DNA of 64,000 nt from Burkholderia contaminans (GCF_029633825.1 NZ_CP090641.1:2542001-2606000); one strand, 5' to 3'; positions 24,341 to 33,759 are shown, numbered from the stretch's first letter. Program-made: numbers and translations. The notes: generated by a model not told the origin, from the sequence alone.

Positions 24341-25252
24341 TCAGGGCGCCGTCTGTCGCTCCGCCTGTTCGAACAGCCAGCGGGTGAACAGGCGTGCGGC
24401 GTGGTTCTGCGCGCGGTCGTTGGGCGAGATCACGTAGTAGCCGCCACCGTTGCTCGCGGATGCGTCGGTCACGCGCACGAGCAGCCCGGCCTCGATGCAC
24501 GCGTCGATCATGTAGCGCCAGCCGAGCGACACGCCCTGGCCGAGGATGGTCATCTGCACGATCTGCGGATACGAGTTGATGGTGATGTCCTGCGGCTGCG
24601 CCTTCTGCCGGTCGATGTCGTTCTGGTCGAACCATTCGGACCACGACATCCACTGACGCTGCCCGTCCTCGAGGCGCAGCAGCGTCTCGTGCGCGAGATC
24701 GGCCGCGTCGAGCGTGCGGCCGGCCAGGTAATCCGGCGCACAGACGGGAAACACTTCCTCGTCGAAGAGGCGCCGCGCGGTGTATTCGGCGGGGGCCTGC
24801 TGGCGCACGTAGTAGATGCCCACGTCGAACTCCGCCGGCGACATCGACGCGAGCCCGTCGCGCACGATCAGCCGCAGCTTGATGTTCGGATACGCGGTGC
24901 GAAACGCGGGCAGGCGCGGCGTGAGCCAGAGCAGCGCCACGCCGGACGAGCATGCGATCGTCAGTTCGAGATCGCCGTAGGGCTTCATCACGTCGTGCGT
25001 GGCTTCCGCGCACTGCGTGAGGAGGTGATGCACCTGCGCCGCGTATTGCTCGCCGGCGATCGTCAGCCGCAGCGAACGATGTTCGCGCACGAACAGCGAG
25101 CGGCCGAGGAATTCCTCGAGCTGCTGGATCTGCCGGCTGATCGCGCTTTGGGTCAGGTGCAACTCGGCGGCCGCGCGCGTGAAGCTCGCGTGCCGCACGG
25201 CGGCTTCGAACGCGACGAGGCACTGGAGGGGCGGCAGGGGCGTGATGCGCAT
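24341..25252 (-). CDS. LysR-family regulator, GcvA-like
   Basis: This 303-residue regulator has an N-terminal winged HTH (about 5-65: LQCLVAFEAAVRHASFTRAA, then LTQSAISRQIQQLEEFLGR) and a periplasmic-binding-like effector domain (about 90-298). The PLPPLQCLVAFEAA start and spacing are typical of GcvA-type regulators. It lies just upstream of the MFS-amidohydrolase pair on the same strand, which it probably controls, though LysR genes are more usually divergent from their targets. The effector is unknown. Confidence 0.92.
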   Translation of the reverse strand: MRITPLPPLQCLVAFEAAVRHASFTRAAAELHLTQSAISRQIQQLEEFLGRSLFVREHRSLRLTIAGEQYAAQVHHLLTQCAEATHDVMKPYGDLELTIACSSGVALLWLTPRLPAFRTAYPNIKLRLIVRDGLASMSPAEFDVGIYYVRQQAPAEYTARRLFDEEVFPVCAPDYLAGRTLDAADLAHETLLRLEDGQRQWMSWSEWFDQNDIDRQKAQPQDITINSYPQIVQMTILGQGVSLGWRYMIDACIEAGLLVRVTDASASNGGGYYVISPNDRAQNHAARLFTRWLFEQAERQTAP

Positions 25253-25357
25253 GGCGGGCGTGAGGGTGGTGTGGCTCGCGACATCATAAGCGGGGATCGC
25301 GACGGAATCGCAACCCCCCGCATGAGTGAAAGCCCGACCCTCTGCAGCGTGCCCGCC

Positions 25358-25831
25358 TCAAGCCGCCGGCAGGTAGCGCAGCTTGTACTTGCGTTGAAGC
25401 GCGGCAAGCGCGTCGGCGGAAGGCTTGCCGGGGGCCGCCAGCCGCACGAGCTCGCCCGCTTCCTTGAAGAACCCTTCCGCCCCGCCGGGCGTGAACGTCG
25501 TCAGGAATCGGCAGGGCGCCGTGCCGGCATTGTGGAATTGCTGGGTGACCCCCTTGGGCGCGACCACATAGCTGCCCGCCTTTGCGGTGTACTGAACCTC
25601 GCCGATCTGCATCGTCAGCTCGCCTTCGAGAATGAAATTGTTCTCGTCCTCGTCCTCATGGATGTGCAACGGCACGGTTCCGCCGGGGGGCAGCACGGTT
25701 TCCATGAGCGAATAAGCCCCGCCCGTTTCGGCGGCGAAAACCTTGATGTTCATCCGGGCGCCCGACGGATGCAGGACAGGGTGTCCATCGGCGGATTCGA
25801 TCATGCGCGCGATCGTGGTGGCGTCAGTCAT
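25358..25831 (-). CDS. Cupin-domain protein
   Basis: This 157-residue cupin has motif 1 PLHIHEDEDENNFILEGELT (HxH plus Glu, about 54-73) and motif 2 GSYVVAPKGVTQQFHNAGTA (about 86-105). Its ending is typical of small quercetinase-like or unknown-function cupins. It is divergent from an AraC gene whose product itself has a cupin-type sensor, and the 152-base intergenic region likely holds shared control sites. Probable cytosolic enzyme or binding protein; substrate unknown. Confidence 0.82.
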   Translation of the reverse strand: MTDATTIARMIESADGHPVLHPSGARMNIKVFAAETGGAYSLMETVLPPGGTVPLHIHEDEDENNFILEGELTMQIGEVQYTAKAGSYVVAPKGVTQQFHNAGTAPCRFLTTFTPGGAEGFFKEAGELVRLAAPGKPSADALAALQRKYKLRYLPAA

Positions 25832-25983
25832 TCGTTCTCCAGTGGCATGGGGCAGGGGGACGGAGGCGTCCGTCGTTCGGCATGCAGGTTACTGGAGGGG
25901 TAGGCTTGCGGATATCGTGTATTTTGACAAAAAATAGGTGTAACTCGACAAACCGTGGTGTGCATCTCCTCGCGCTTCGACTG

Positions 25984-26727
25984 ATGACCTTTTCCGTGAC
26001 CGCAGCGCGCTTCGGCGCCTTGAGTGAAAGCGTGGCAGGCCGCCGCCATACCCATCCTGACGGGCAGCTGGTTCTGTCGCTTCAGGGTGTGGTGGCTTGC
26101 GAGGCGCGCGATGCGCATTGGATCATCCCGCCGCATTGCGCACTGTGGCTCCCGGCCGGATTGCCTCACGTCAGCCGCGCTTCGCCGGCGGCCGAAGGGT
26201 GCTTCGTCTTCATTCACCCATCGGTGACGGGGCTGCCGGATGAATGCCGCACGCTGCGCATCAGCCCGATGCTGCGCGAGATCATCGTCGAATTGGCAAA
26301 CAGGCCACCCCAACCCGGCGTCAGGCGAGACGCGTTGATGGTCGAGCTGTTGATCGAAGAGCTCGCCATCATGGAGCGGGTGGACACGCACTTTCCGATC
26401 CCGAGGCACCCTCGTATCAGGCAGATCGCGCAGGCGCTGATCGCGTCGCCGGGCGATCGCCGTACCGTGGAAGAATGGTCCCGCCACGTCGGCATGGGCG
26501 AGCGAACGTTGTCGCGGCGCTTGTTCGAGGAGACCGGCATGTCGTTCGGCAAATGGCGGCGGCAGTTGCATCTGATGGTCGCCCTCGAGGCGCTGGCGAA
26601 AGGCAGAAGCGTGCAGCAGGTCTCGGATGAACTGGGCTACGAGGCCGTGACGAGCTTCATCAACATGTTCAAGCAGGCGCTGGGTACGACACCCGCGAAA
26701 TACCGCGCGCTTCAACCCAGGCCGTAG
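25984..26727 (+). CDS. AraC-family regulator with cupin-type N-domain
   Basis: This 247-residue regulator has an N-terminal AraC-type cupin sensor (about 1-110, with GRRHTHPDGQLVLSLQGVVA) and a C-terminal double HTH (about 140-240: RTVEEWSRHVGMGERTLSRR, then VQQVSDELGYEAVTSFINMF). Start ATG 25984 (MTFSVTAARFGA) is favoured over an upstream frame lacking a start signal. It is divergent from the cupin gene at 25358-25831, its probable target. It resembles the NimR-like branch of short AraC regulators. Confidence 0.88.
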   Translation: MTFSVTAARFGALSESVAGRRHTHPDGQLVLSLQGVVACEARDAHWIIPPHCALWLPAGLPHVSRASPAAEGCFVFIHPSVTGLPDECRTLRISPMLREIIVELANRPPQPGVRRDALMVELLIEELAIMERVDTHFPIPRHPRIRQIAQALIASPGDRRTVEEWSRHVGMGERTLSRRLFEETGMSFGKWRRQLHLMVALEALAKGRSVQQVSDELGYEAVTSFINMFKQALGTTPAKYRALQPRP

Positions 26728-26891
26728 TGCGCCCCGGCCGCCGAACGCCGGCATGGCGAAGCGCGCCACCGGAGCCGGTCGGCAAGCCGGTCCCGTATGG
26801 CGGATGACATTGGGTCGCGTTGACGGCAGGCTCGTCGCCCTGCGCGATTCATGCGACGATTGGCGATCAATCTCCATGAATCGAGGCAGAC

Positions 26892-27353
26892 GTGACCCGA
26901 TCAACCTCCGAGAGCAAGCCGGACGCCGCCCATCCGCCGTGGATGCCCGTCGCGATGGCCGAACTCGGCATTCGCCGCCATCCTCCCGGAAGCGTCAACC
27001 CGCGCATCGTCGAATACAACAACCAGACGAACCTGGTCGGCTACGACGACAAGATTTCCTGGTGCTCGTCGTTCGTCAACTGGTGCATGACGCACGCCGG
27101 CGTTCGCGGCACGGGCTCCGCGCTCGCGCGCTCGTGGCTCGAATGGGGCCGGCCGCTGGAGCGCCCGGTGTACGGCTGCATCGCGATCCTCACGCGCGAC
27201 GATCCCGCGAGCTGGAAAGGGCATGTCGGGTTCTACCTGCGTCACGACGACGAACAGGTATATCTCTTCGGCGGCAACCAGCTGGAAGAAGTCCGCGAGC
27301 TTGCGTACCCGTTGACCGAAGTGATCGGATACCGCTGGCCCGACGCCGGATGA
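26892..27353 (+). CDS. TIGR02594-family NlpC/P60-like protein
   Basis: This 153-residue protein has the CHAP/NlpC-like active-site pattern: Cys in DKISWCSSFVNWCMTHAGV (about residue 57) and His in SWKGHVGFYLRHDD (about 99). It ends with YLFGGNQLEEV and GYRWPDAG, all diagnostic of TIGR02594. Such proteins are predicted peptidoglycan amidases or endopeptidases and are often encoded near phage or secretion genes. No signal peptide is seen, so it would need another route to reach the wall. The gene stands alone between an AraC regulator and a GST. Confidence 0.8.
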   Translation: MTRSTSESKPDAAHPPWMPVAMAELGIRRHPPGSVNPRIVEYNNQTNLVGYDDKISWCSSFVNWCMTHAGVRGTGSALARSWLEWGRPLERPVYGCIAILTRDDPASWKGHVGFYLRHDDEQVYLFGGNQLEEVRELAYPLTEVIGYRWPDAG

Positions 27354-27496
27354 TCTCGCCGCGGCAGCGGACACAAAACTGCAATCAACGGCGCATCTGC
27401 TGCTGCTAACCTGTCGCACAACCGCATCGACCCACCCGAAGCCTGTCGGCGCATCAACGAGCCGCCGCCGGCCTTCGCACCCACAAGGAGCCAGCA

Positions 27497-28129
27497 GTGC
27501 AAACCGGTCATCTCCGTCTCTACGCCGATACGCAATACGCGAGCCCTTACGCGATGTCGGTTTTCGTTGCGCTCGAGGAAAAGGCGCTGCCTTACGAACT
27601 GGTGACCGTCGATCTCGGCAACCGCGCGCATTTTGCGCCCGACTACGCGGCGACGTCGCTGACGCAACGCGTGCCGACGCTCGTGCACGACGATTTCGCG
27701 CTGTCGGAATCGTCGGCGATTACCGAGTATCTCGACGAGATCTTCCCGGGCACGCGGCTCTATCCGGTCGAGCCGCGCCAGCGCGCGCGGGCGCGGCAGG
27801 TGCAGGCGTGGCTGCGCAGCGACCTGATGCCGGTTCGGACGGAGCGGTCGACCGAAGTGCTGTTCTACGGGCCGTCGAGCGAGCCGCTGTCGAGCCTGGC
27901 GCAGGCGGCCGCGCAGAAGCTGTTCACGGCCGCCGACAAGCTGCTCGCGCCGGGCGCGGCCAACCTGTTCGGCGAGTGGAGCATTGCCGATGTCGATCTT
28001 GCGGTGATGCTGAACCGGCTGGTGCTGAATGACGATCCGGTGCCGCAGCGCCTCGCCGACTATGCGCGGGCGCAGTGGGAGCGGGCGTCGGTGCAGCGCT
28101 GGGTGAAGCTGAAGCGGCCGCCGCTGTAA
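27497..28129 (+). CDS. yfcF: Glutathione transferase, YfcF-like
   Basis: This 210-residue GST has a thioredoxin-fold N-domain (about 6-85: YADTQYASPYAMSVFVALEE, then SLTQRVPTLVHDDFALSESS, where the ES of SESS contacts glutathione) and a helical C-domain. The TQYASPYAMSVFVALEEK pattern matches the YfcF subgroup, which has glutathione peroxidase-type activity. An AAGGAG ribosome binding site precedes the ATG. It is followed by a palindromic terminator and a convergent unknown gene. Confidence 0.85.
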   Translation: MQTGHLRLYADTQYASPYAMSVFVALEEKALPYELVTVDLGNRAHFAPDYAATSLTQRVPTLVHDDFALSESSAITEYLDEIFPGTRLYPVEPRQRARARQVQAWLRSDLMPVRTERSTEVLFYGPSSEPLSSLAQAAAQKLFTAADKLLAPGAANLFGEWSIADVDLAVMLNRLVLNDDPVPQRLADYARAQWERASVQRWVKLKRPPL

Positions 28130-28237
28130 TTCGAGGAGGCGGTGGCGCAGGCACTCGACCAATTCAGGCGGTCCAGGGACCAGGGCGCCTAGAATAGTCG
28201 AGTGCTCTCCTCAGTGATTGCCTGGGTGGTGGGTTCT

Positions 28238-28264
28238 TTTTCGCATTTTGCGAATATGCGAAAA
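28238..28264. terminator. Bidirectional terminator-like palindrome
   Basis: TTTTCGCAT and ATGCGAAAA form a 9-base stem around a 9-base loop, with T and A tracts at the two ends. It sits between convergent genes (the YfcF-like gene and the unknown gene at 28396), as expected for a two-way terminator. Confidence 0.55.
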
Positions 28265-28395
28265 CGCCACCGTCGCAACCGCTGAAAATGGTGGTTTGGC
28301 ACGATGCACGGCCCGGTAAGCCTTATGCGCCGGAGCTTTCCAGCCTTCGGCCGTAGCCAGACTGGAAGCGGCCAACGTGTTTCCGGTTTAACGCG

Positions 28396-28992
28396 TTAAC
28401 GTACTCGTACGCTACGAGGCTTGTGAGGTTTGCGAGGCGCCGGAGTCCCGAGTATCTGCGCGACCTTCTTGTCGTACTCCCAGCGAAGCAGGTCGTATTC
28501 ATATATTGTTCGGTGACTCCTGTACCTCGTGACATATGAGTATCCCGCTTCCAGCCTCTGGAGTTGATGCCATTGGTCCAACGTCTTGCAGGGCATGAGC
28601 TTAATCATTTCATACGCAGACTTCCTGGCAGACGGGGAACAACCAAAAGCTGAGTACGACAAGGCTGCATAGACCCTGCGGCCCTTATCTTCGTGACTTA
28701 GAAACGGCAGAAGGCGAGCGGCAAGCTCGGTATGCGGCGCGCACGCCGACCCATTGGAATCAAAGTAGATAGGTCTGCGCGTCGTAAGCGCTAGCGTTCC
28801 TACTAAATCGCACCAATTGATACAGCCCAGAGCCTTGGCAATGACCTCTTGCGTACGTTGGAGGCCCAGAGGGCGTGCCTCGCTGTCGTTCGCCGCCGAC
28901 GCGTAGCTCAAGCAATAGAACTGAAAGGCCTTATGTAGTGCAAGGGCGTTCTCTTTTGCTTCGGCGATGCTGAAAAATGGGAGTATGTGCAC
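28396..28992 (-). CDS. Unknown protein with a glyoxalase-related-type N-terminal motif
   Basis: This 198-residue cytosolic protein has lower GC than its neighbours, suggesting acquisition. The N-terminal part (about 8-65: AKENALALHKAFQFYCLSYA, then QRTQEVIAKALGCINWCDLV) resembles the helical pattern shared by so-called glyoxalase-related proteins. The match is by eye and weak. The C-terminal ~40 residues are basic (KPHKPRSVRVR). No signal peptide or TM segment. It lies between a GST gene and an IS3 remnant, which fits an insertion hotspot. Confidence 0.55.
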   Translation of the reverse strand: MHILPFFSIAEAKENALALHKAFQFYCLSYASAANDSEARPLGLQRTQEVIAKALGCINWCDLVGTLALTTRRPIYFDSNGSACAPHTELAARLLPFLSHEDKGRRVYAALSYSAFGCSPSARKSAYEMIKLMPCKTLDQWHQLQRLEAGYSYVTRYRSHRTIYEYDLLRWEYDKKVAQILGTPAPRKPHKPRSVRVR

Positions 28993-29330
28993 GTCGAACC
29001 TCTTGTCTTGATGCGGGTCGACGGTTGCTCGCTCACCTGGGACCCGCTACAAGAAGCTGGTGCAATGGTATGGAAATGCGGCAGAGCCCGACTGGGTTTC
29101 TCCATTCGCGAGCGGAACGCTATCTGCGAAGCGTTGGCCTCCATTGTGAGCGAATGAACCTGCTTAATGCAAGGGCAGCCAATCCAATTGCATTTGTTGG
29201 CCACTGGCTCGCTGCTCGCAAGGCGCACCTCGGTATCTGCGCAGTTTTGAGCAGATACTCCCGGACATCAGAGGTGGCCTCGCTCGTTCGGACAGATTTC
29301 TGAGATTATTAAGTGGGCCGTCCGAGGTAA
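28993..29330. other. Gene-free 338-base stretch
   Basis: The region lies between the unknown gene and the IS3 remnant. Short open frames exist on both strands, but none has a ribosome binding site with a recognisable product. It may be decayed mobile DNA. Confidence 0.4.
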
Positions 29331-29477
29331 TCATGCTGCCGATTTGATCGCAGGCAGCGTCGCGAAGTATGCCTCATCCGGTGTCTGATCCGCCAGGCTC
29401 GAATGGGGTTGTTTTCGGTTGTACAGCTCACTGTATTCGACGATGGAACGTAAGGCGTGGCTGACCGACTCGTATGC
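29331..29477 (-). pseudogene. IS3-family transposase C-terminal fragment
   Basis: The last 48 codons of an IS3/IS150-type transposase remain: YESVSHALRSIVEYSELYNR, then KQPHSSLADQTPDEAYFATL. This is the end of the rve integrase domain, with the YN--RPHSSL-like motif. The rest of the element, including the DDE residues and left end, is gone; upstream the frame becomes meaningless and runs into the efflux operon end. Confidence 0.75.
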
Positions 29478-29556
29478 TTTCAGATTGTGTAATCTTTTCT
29501 TACGCGGAGTCGTATCGTGCAGGGCAGTGGTGCGCCAACCCTGCACAACCGGGCGC

Positions 29557-30993
29557 TCAGTTCTTCGCCACCGCAACCACCCCGGGCCCACCCGCCGTAT
29601 CATTCCTGCTCCACCCACCCCCAAGCGACCGATAAAGCGCCACCGCCGCCAGCGCATGCTCGCGCTTGACCTGATTCAGCGAATCCGAATCCCGCAGATA
29701 CACCTCCTGCGCGGACAGCACATCCAGAAAATCCGTCGCACCGCCCTTATAGAGCTGATTCGCCAATCCGAGCGCTTTATCCGACGCAGAAAGCGCGCTA
29801 CCGAGCTTCTGCGTTGCCTCATCGGAGCTGACGAGATTCGCGCGCGCATCCTCGACTTCCCTCAACGCCTGCAGCATCGTCTGCCGTAGCCCGAGTTCCG
29901 ACTCGCGCATCCGGCTTTCGCTCTGCGAGATGTCGGCGGTAATGCGCCCCGCATTGAAGATCGGGCTCGTCGCGCTCAGTGCCGCGCTGAACAGGTTATC
30001 GGTCAACGTCGGCAAGCCAAGATACGAAGCGGCCAGAATCCCGTCCGTCAGGTTCAACGAAAACTTCGGATACCGCTCGGCCTTTGCCACGCCGACTTGC
30101 GCGGCCCGCCGCTCGACCTGCGCATAAGCCGTCAGCACATCCGGCCGCCGCAATAACGCCTGCGAAGGCAGCGTCCCCGGCGCGCCAACCGGCGGCGCCG
30201 GAATTTCCCCCGCCTGCGCCAGCACGAGCCGATCGACCGATTCCGGCGTCCGCCCCGAATACACCGCGATCAGATTGAGCTGATGCGCGATCTGCGCCTG
30301 CGTCGGCGGAATCCGCGCTTCGAGCGCATCGAGCTGATTCTGCGCACGCGTAACGTCGAGCTCGGTCGACAGCCCGAACGCCTGCCGCTTGCGCGTGAGT
30401 TCGAGCGCATGCTGCCGGATCTTCGCGTTGTCCTGCAGGATCTTCAGTTCCTGCTGCGCCCAGCGCAGATCGACATACGCGGAAGCCGCATCGGCCGCGA
30501 GCGCGAGCCGCATCGCGTCTTCCGCATGTTTCTGCCCGACGAGCTCGGCCTGCGCGGCCAGCAGATCGAGCCGTTCGCCGCCGAACACATCCGGCGACCA
30601 GCTCAGCGCGAGCCCCGCGCCGGCCTGCCGCACATACCCGAGCGGCGGCGGCGTGTTCTGCCGTGCGTCGGCCGCATGCGCGGTCGCATCCAGTTCGGGC
30701 AGCAGCACCGCGCGCTTCTGCACGGTCAGCGCCTGCGCCTGCTTCACGCGTTCGGCGGCGGCCTGCAGATCGAGGTTGCCGTCGAGCACGGTGGCGATCA
30801 GCCGGTCGAGCACGGGATCGTGGAACTGCGCCCACCATGCGGCGGCGTCGATGTCCGCGCGCGGCACATCGGTATCCCAACCATCCGCTGCGAGCGTTCG
30901 AACCGATTCCTGAAGCGCCGGATGCTGCGCGGGCTGCACCGCACATCCTGCGGCGAGGGCGCTGACGGCGAGGGCGACGAGAAGTTTTTTCAT
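29557..30993 (-). CDS. Outer-membrane efflux lipoprotein, OprM/NodT family
   Basis: This 478-residue TolC-like channel has a lipoprotein signal (MKKLLVALAVSALAAGCAVQ; Cys17 acylated) and two outer-membrane-efflux repeats (about 60-260 and 270-460). Those contain KRAVLLPELDATAHAADARQ, AGLALSWSPDVFGGERLD and RPDVLTAYAQVERRAAQVGV. It exports drugs across the outer membrane together with the EmrA/EmrB-type proteins encoded just upstream. The gap to emrB is 19 bases, so it is the last gene of a marR-emrA-emrB-oprM operon. The IS3 remnant begins 80 bases downstream. Confidence 0.92.
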   Translation of the reverse strand: MKKLLVALAVSALAAGCAVQPAQHPALQESVRTLAADGWDTDVPRADIDAAAWWAQFHDPVLDRLIATVLDGNLDLQAAAERVKQAQALTVQKRAVLLPELDATAHAADARQNTPPPLGYVRQAGAGLALSWSPDVFGGERLDLLAAQAELVGQKHAEDAMRLALAADAASAYVDLRWAQQELKILQDNAKIRQHALELTRKRQAFGLSTELDVTRAQNQLDALEARIPPTQAQIAHQLNLIAVYSGRTPESVDRLVLAQAGEIPAPPVGAPGTLPSQALLRRPDVLTAYAQVERRAAQVGVAKAERYPKFSLNLTDGILAASYLGLPTLTDNLFSAALSATSPIFNAGRITADISQSESRMRESELGLRQTMLQALREVEDARANLVSSDEATQKLGSALSASDKALGLANQLYKGGATDFLDVLSAQEVYLRDSDSLNQVKREHALAAVALYRSLGGGWSRNDTAGGPGVVAVAKN

Positions 30994-31012
30994 GATGGTG
31001 ATGACCTCAACC

Positions 31013-32587
31013 TCAGTGCGCGTCCGGCGGCGGCGCGTTCAGGGAAATGGGTTTGGAGAAGACGACCGCGATCAACGCGACGACGAAGCACAGCGACAGC
31101 GCGTAGTACGCATCCGCATAGGTGAGCGTCAGCGCTTCGCGATAGATCAGGTGGTGCAGGTTCGCGAGCCCGGCTTGCGCGGTGTCCAGCGTGTTGCCGG
31201 CCACGGACGACCAGTACGCGGCCTGCCGATCGAGCAGCGACGCGACCTGCGGCTGGCCGGCGCTCACGTGCTCGTTCAGGCGCAGGTAGTGAAAGTTCAG
31301 CCGGTCGTTGAGCATCGTCGCACTCACCGCGATGCCGATCGCCCCGCCGAGATTACGCATCAGGTTGAACAGGCCGCTCGCCGATTTCAGGCGCGACTGC
31401 GGGAGCGAGCCGAGCGCCATCGTTACGATCGGCGGCACGCTGAACTGCTGGCCGATGCCGCGCAGCGCCTGCGGCAGCAGCAGTTCGCGCCAGCCCCAGT
31501 CGTGCGTGATCGGCGTGTACAGATAACAGCCGAGCCCGAAGCAGATCAGCCCGAACACGAGCAGCGAACGCAGGCTGAAGTAGCGCGCGGCGAACGCATA
31601 CGCACAGAGCGCGACCAGCTGGAACGCGCCGACCGACAGCAACGCGATGCCGATCTGCAGCGAGCTGAACGCACGCACCTGCGCAAGAAACAGCGGCGTC
31701 AGGAACACGGTCACGAAGATCCCGATGCCGGTCACGAACGACAGCAGGCTGCCGATCCCGAAGTTGCGCACGACGAGGGCGCGCAGGTCGACGATCGGGT
31801 CCTTCGCGGTCAGCGCATGCACGATGAACAGGAAGCCGCAGATGCCGGAAATCCACGCACAGATCACGATCGCGTCGTCGCCGAACCAGTTCTTGCGCGG
31901 GCCTTCTTCCAGCACATATTCGAGGCAGCCGAGGAAGCCCGACATCAGCACGATGCCGAGATAGTCGCCGCGCTTGATGAGGCTGAGGTCGGGTTCGTCG
32001 ATGTGCACGTAGCGCGGCACGAGCGCAGCCACCGCGATGCCCGGCACGAGGTTCAGGTAGAACAGCCAGTGCCACGACCATTGATCGGTGATCCAGCCGC
32101 CGATCACGGGGCCGATCGCGGGGGCGAGCGACGCGAGCGCGCCGATGGTCGTCGACGCAATCAGCCGCTGCTTGCCGGGGAACAGCACGAACGCGGTAGT
32201 GAACACGGTCGGGATCATCGCGGCGCCGAGCGCACCCTGCAGCCCGCGAAACAGGATCATCGAGTTGATGTCCCATGCGACGCCGCACAGCATGCTGGTG
32301 ATCGTGAAGCCGACTGCCGATGCGGCGAACAGCCAGCGCGTCGACATCACTTTCGACAGCCAGCCCGACATCGGGATCACGATGATCTCGGCGATCAGGT
32401 AGGCCGTTTGCACCCACGACAGTTCGTCCTGGCTGGCGGAGAGACCGCCGCCGATGTCGCGCAGCGACGATGCGACGATCTGGATGTCGAGCGTCGCCAT
32501 GAAGAAGCCGATGCACATCAGCGCGAACGCGAACACGCGCTGCTTGGTCGGTTGCGACGCCGGGTCGCCGGAAAACGCGGTGGTCAT
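31013..32587 (-). CDS. emrB: Multidrug efflux MFS transporter, DHA2 (EmrB-like)
   Basis: This 524-residue inner-membrane antiporter has 14 predicted TM segments. DHA2 signatures include FALMCIGFFMATLDIQIVAS in TM1, the motif-A region PMSGWLSKVMSTRWLF, and motif C LAPAIGPVIGGWITDQWSWH in TM5. It works with the periplasmic adaptor (emrA-like, 13 bases upstream) and the OprM-like channel. The substrate range is unknown; related Burkholderia systems export fusaric acid, salicylate-type weak acids or other drugs. Probably repressed by the MarR protein at the head of the operon. Confidence 0.93.
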   Translation of the reverse strand: MTTAFSGDPASQPTKQRVFAFALMCIGFFMATLDIQIVASSLRDIGGGLSASQDELSWVQTAYLIAEIIVIPMSGWLSKVMSTRWLFAASAVGFTITSMLCGVAWDINSMILFRGLQGALGAAMIPTVFTTAFVLFPGKQRLIASTTIGALASLAPAIGPVIGGWITDQWSWHWLFYLNLVPGIAVAALVPRYVHIDEPDLSLIKRGDYLGIVLMSGFLGCLEYVLEEGPRKNWFGDDAIVICAWISGICGFLFIVHALTAKDPIVDLRALVVRNFGIGSLLSFVTGIGIFVTVFLTPLFLAQVRAFSSLQIGIALLSVGAFQLVALCAYAFAARYFSLRSLLVFGLICFGLGCYLYTPITHDWGWRELLLPQALRGIGQQFSVPPIVTMALGSLPQSRLKSASGLFNLMRNLGGAIGIAVSATMLNDRLNFHYLRLNEHVSAGQPQVASLLDRQAAYWSSVAGNTLDTAQAGLANLHHLIYREALTLTYADAYYALSLCFVVALIAVVFSKPISLNAPPPDAH

Positions 32588-32600
32588 CGTCGTCTCCCGC

Positions 32601-33695
32601 TCAGTTCGCGCGGTCGGTATGCACGGTCACGACCGCGGAGAGCCCGGGGCGCAGCACCTGCTCGAGGCCCGGCTGCGGATCGAGATGCACGCGCACGGGC
32701 ACGCGCTGGACGATCTTCGTGAAGTTGCCGGTCGCGTTCTCGGGCGGCAGCACGCTGAAGGTCGCGCCGGTGGCGGGCGCGAGGCTGTCGACGCGGCCGT
32801 GCAGTTTCGTGCTCGACGCATCGAGCGACACGTCGACGCGATCGCCCGCGTGCATCTTGCGCAGCTGGTCTTCCTTGAAGTTCGCGTCGATCCACAGGCC
32901 GGACGCCGGCACGACCGTCAGCAGCGGTGCGCCGACGTTCGCGAGCATCCCGACGCGGCCCGTGCGATTGCCGACGTAGCCATCGACCGGCGAGCGGATC
33001 GTCGTGTATTCGACGTTGAGCGCGGCGACGCGCTGCGCGGCAAGTGCAGTGTTCACGCGGGCCCGCGCATCGGCGAGCTGCGCGCCGAGCACGTCGAGCT
33101 GCCGCTTCGACGCGAGCAGCGCGGCGTCACTGCGCTCGACGGCGGCGCCGGCCTTCGAGTAGTCGGCGTCGGCACGTTCGACGATCTGGTTCGACACGGC
33201 GTCGGATTTCACGAGCTCGCGGTAGCGCACGCGATCCGACGCGGCACGCGTCAGCTCGGCCGACGACGCGTTCTTGTCGGCCGCCTGCTGGCCGATCACC
33301 GCGTATTGCAGTTGCTGCTTCGCCTCGAGTTCGGTCACGGCGGAGCGGGCGCTGTCGACTTCGGCGCTGGCCTGCGCGAGCTTCGCGTCGTAGTCGCGCG
33401 CGTCGAGCTGCACGAGCACGTCGCCGGCCTTTACGCGCTGGTTGTCGGTCACGAGGATCTTGTCGACGAAGCCGTTGACCTTCGGCGCGAGCACCGTCAC
33501 GTCGCCGCCGACATACGCATCGTCGGTGCTCTCCTGAAAGCGCAGCACGAACAGCCAGTCGAGCGCGGCGGCGACGACGACGACGGCGACGGCACCCACC
33601 GCGATGCGCATCCACGGCACGCGGCGCTGTTGCTTCGCGGGCTGGTCGAGTGTGGCTGCTTCACGGGATGAGGCAGCGGCTTGGGTCGTATCCAT
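32601..33695 (-). CDS. emrA: HlyD-family periplasmic adaptor (EmrA-like)
   Basis: This 364-residue membrane-fusion protein has one N-terminal TM segment (about 28-48) and a biotinyl-lipoyl-like domain in two halves (STDDAYVGGDVTVLAPKVNG and TTIRSPVDGYVGNRTGRVGM). A coiled-coil hairpin lies between (about 110-215), followed by a beta-barrel (VVPASGLWIDANFKEDQLRK). The STDDAYV start of the domain is the EmrA hallmark. It bridges the EmrB-like transporter and the OprM-like channel. A MarR-type operator candidate lies about 9-26 bases upstream of the start codon. Confidence 0.93.
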   Translation of the reverse strand: MDTTQAAASSREAATLDQPAKQQRRVPWMRIAVGAVAVVVVAAALDWLFVLRFQESTDDAYVGGDVTVLAPKVNGFVDKILVTDNQRVKAGDVLVQLDARDYDAKLAQASAEVDSARSAVTELEAKQQLQYAVIGQQAADKNASSAELTRAASDRVRYRELVKSDAVSNQIVERADADYSKAGAAVERSDAALLASKRQLDVLGAQLADARARVNTALAAQRVAALNVEYTTIRSPVDGYVGNRTGRVGMLANVGAPLLTVVPASGLWIDANFKEDQLRKMHAGDRVDVSLDASSTKLHGRVDSLAPATGATFSVLPPENATGNFTKIVQRVPVRVHLDPQPGLEQVLRPGLSAVVTVHTDRAN

Positions 33696-33703
33696 CGATT
33701 CAC

Positions 33704-33721
33704 CTATGTATATGCACTTAT
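33704..33721 (-). promoter_or_regulatory. Candidate MarR operator before emrA
   Basis: CTATGTATATGCACTTAT shares TATG-ATATGCAC with the site at 35255-35276 and resembles the site at 34186-34203. The AT-rich partial palindrome is of the type MarR dimers bind. Confidence 0.5.
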
Positions 33722-33726
33722 CAAGT

Positions 33727-33750
33727 CGATCGACGGCATGTCGTCGATCG
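33727..33750 (-). other. Intercistronic hairpin between marR and emrA
   Basis: CGATCGACG / CGTCGATCG is a perfect 9-base stem with a GCATGT loop, within the 64-base gap. With no T tract it is more likely an attenuator or an RNA-stability/processing element than a full terminator. Confidence 0.45.
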
Positions 33751-33759
33751 GGGAAGGGG

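Noticed and set aside
31013..32722. Long plus-strand frames over the emrB and emrA genes
   Set aside because: Arg/Asp/Gln-rich antisense shadows; the minus strand encodes complete EmrA/EmrB proteins.
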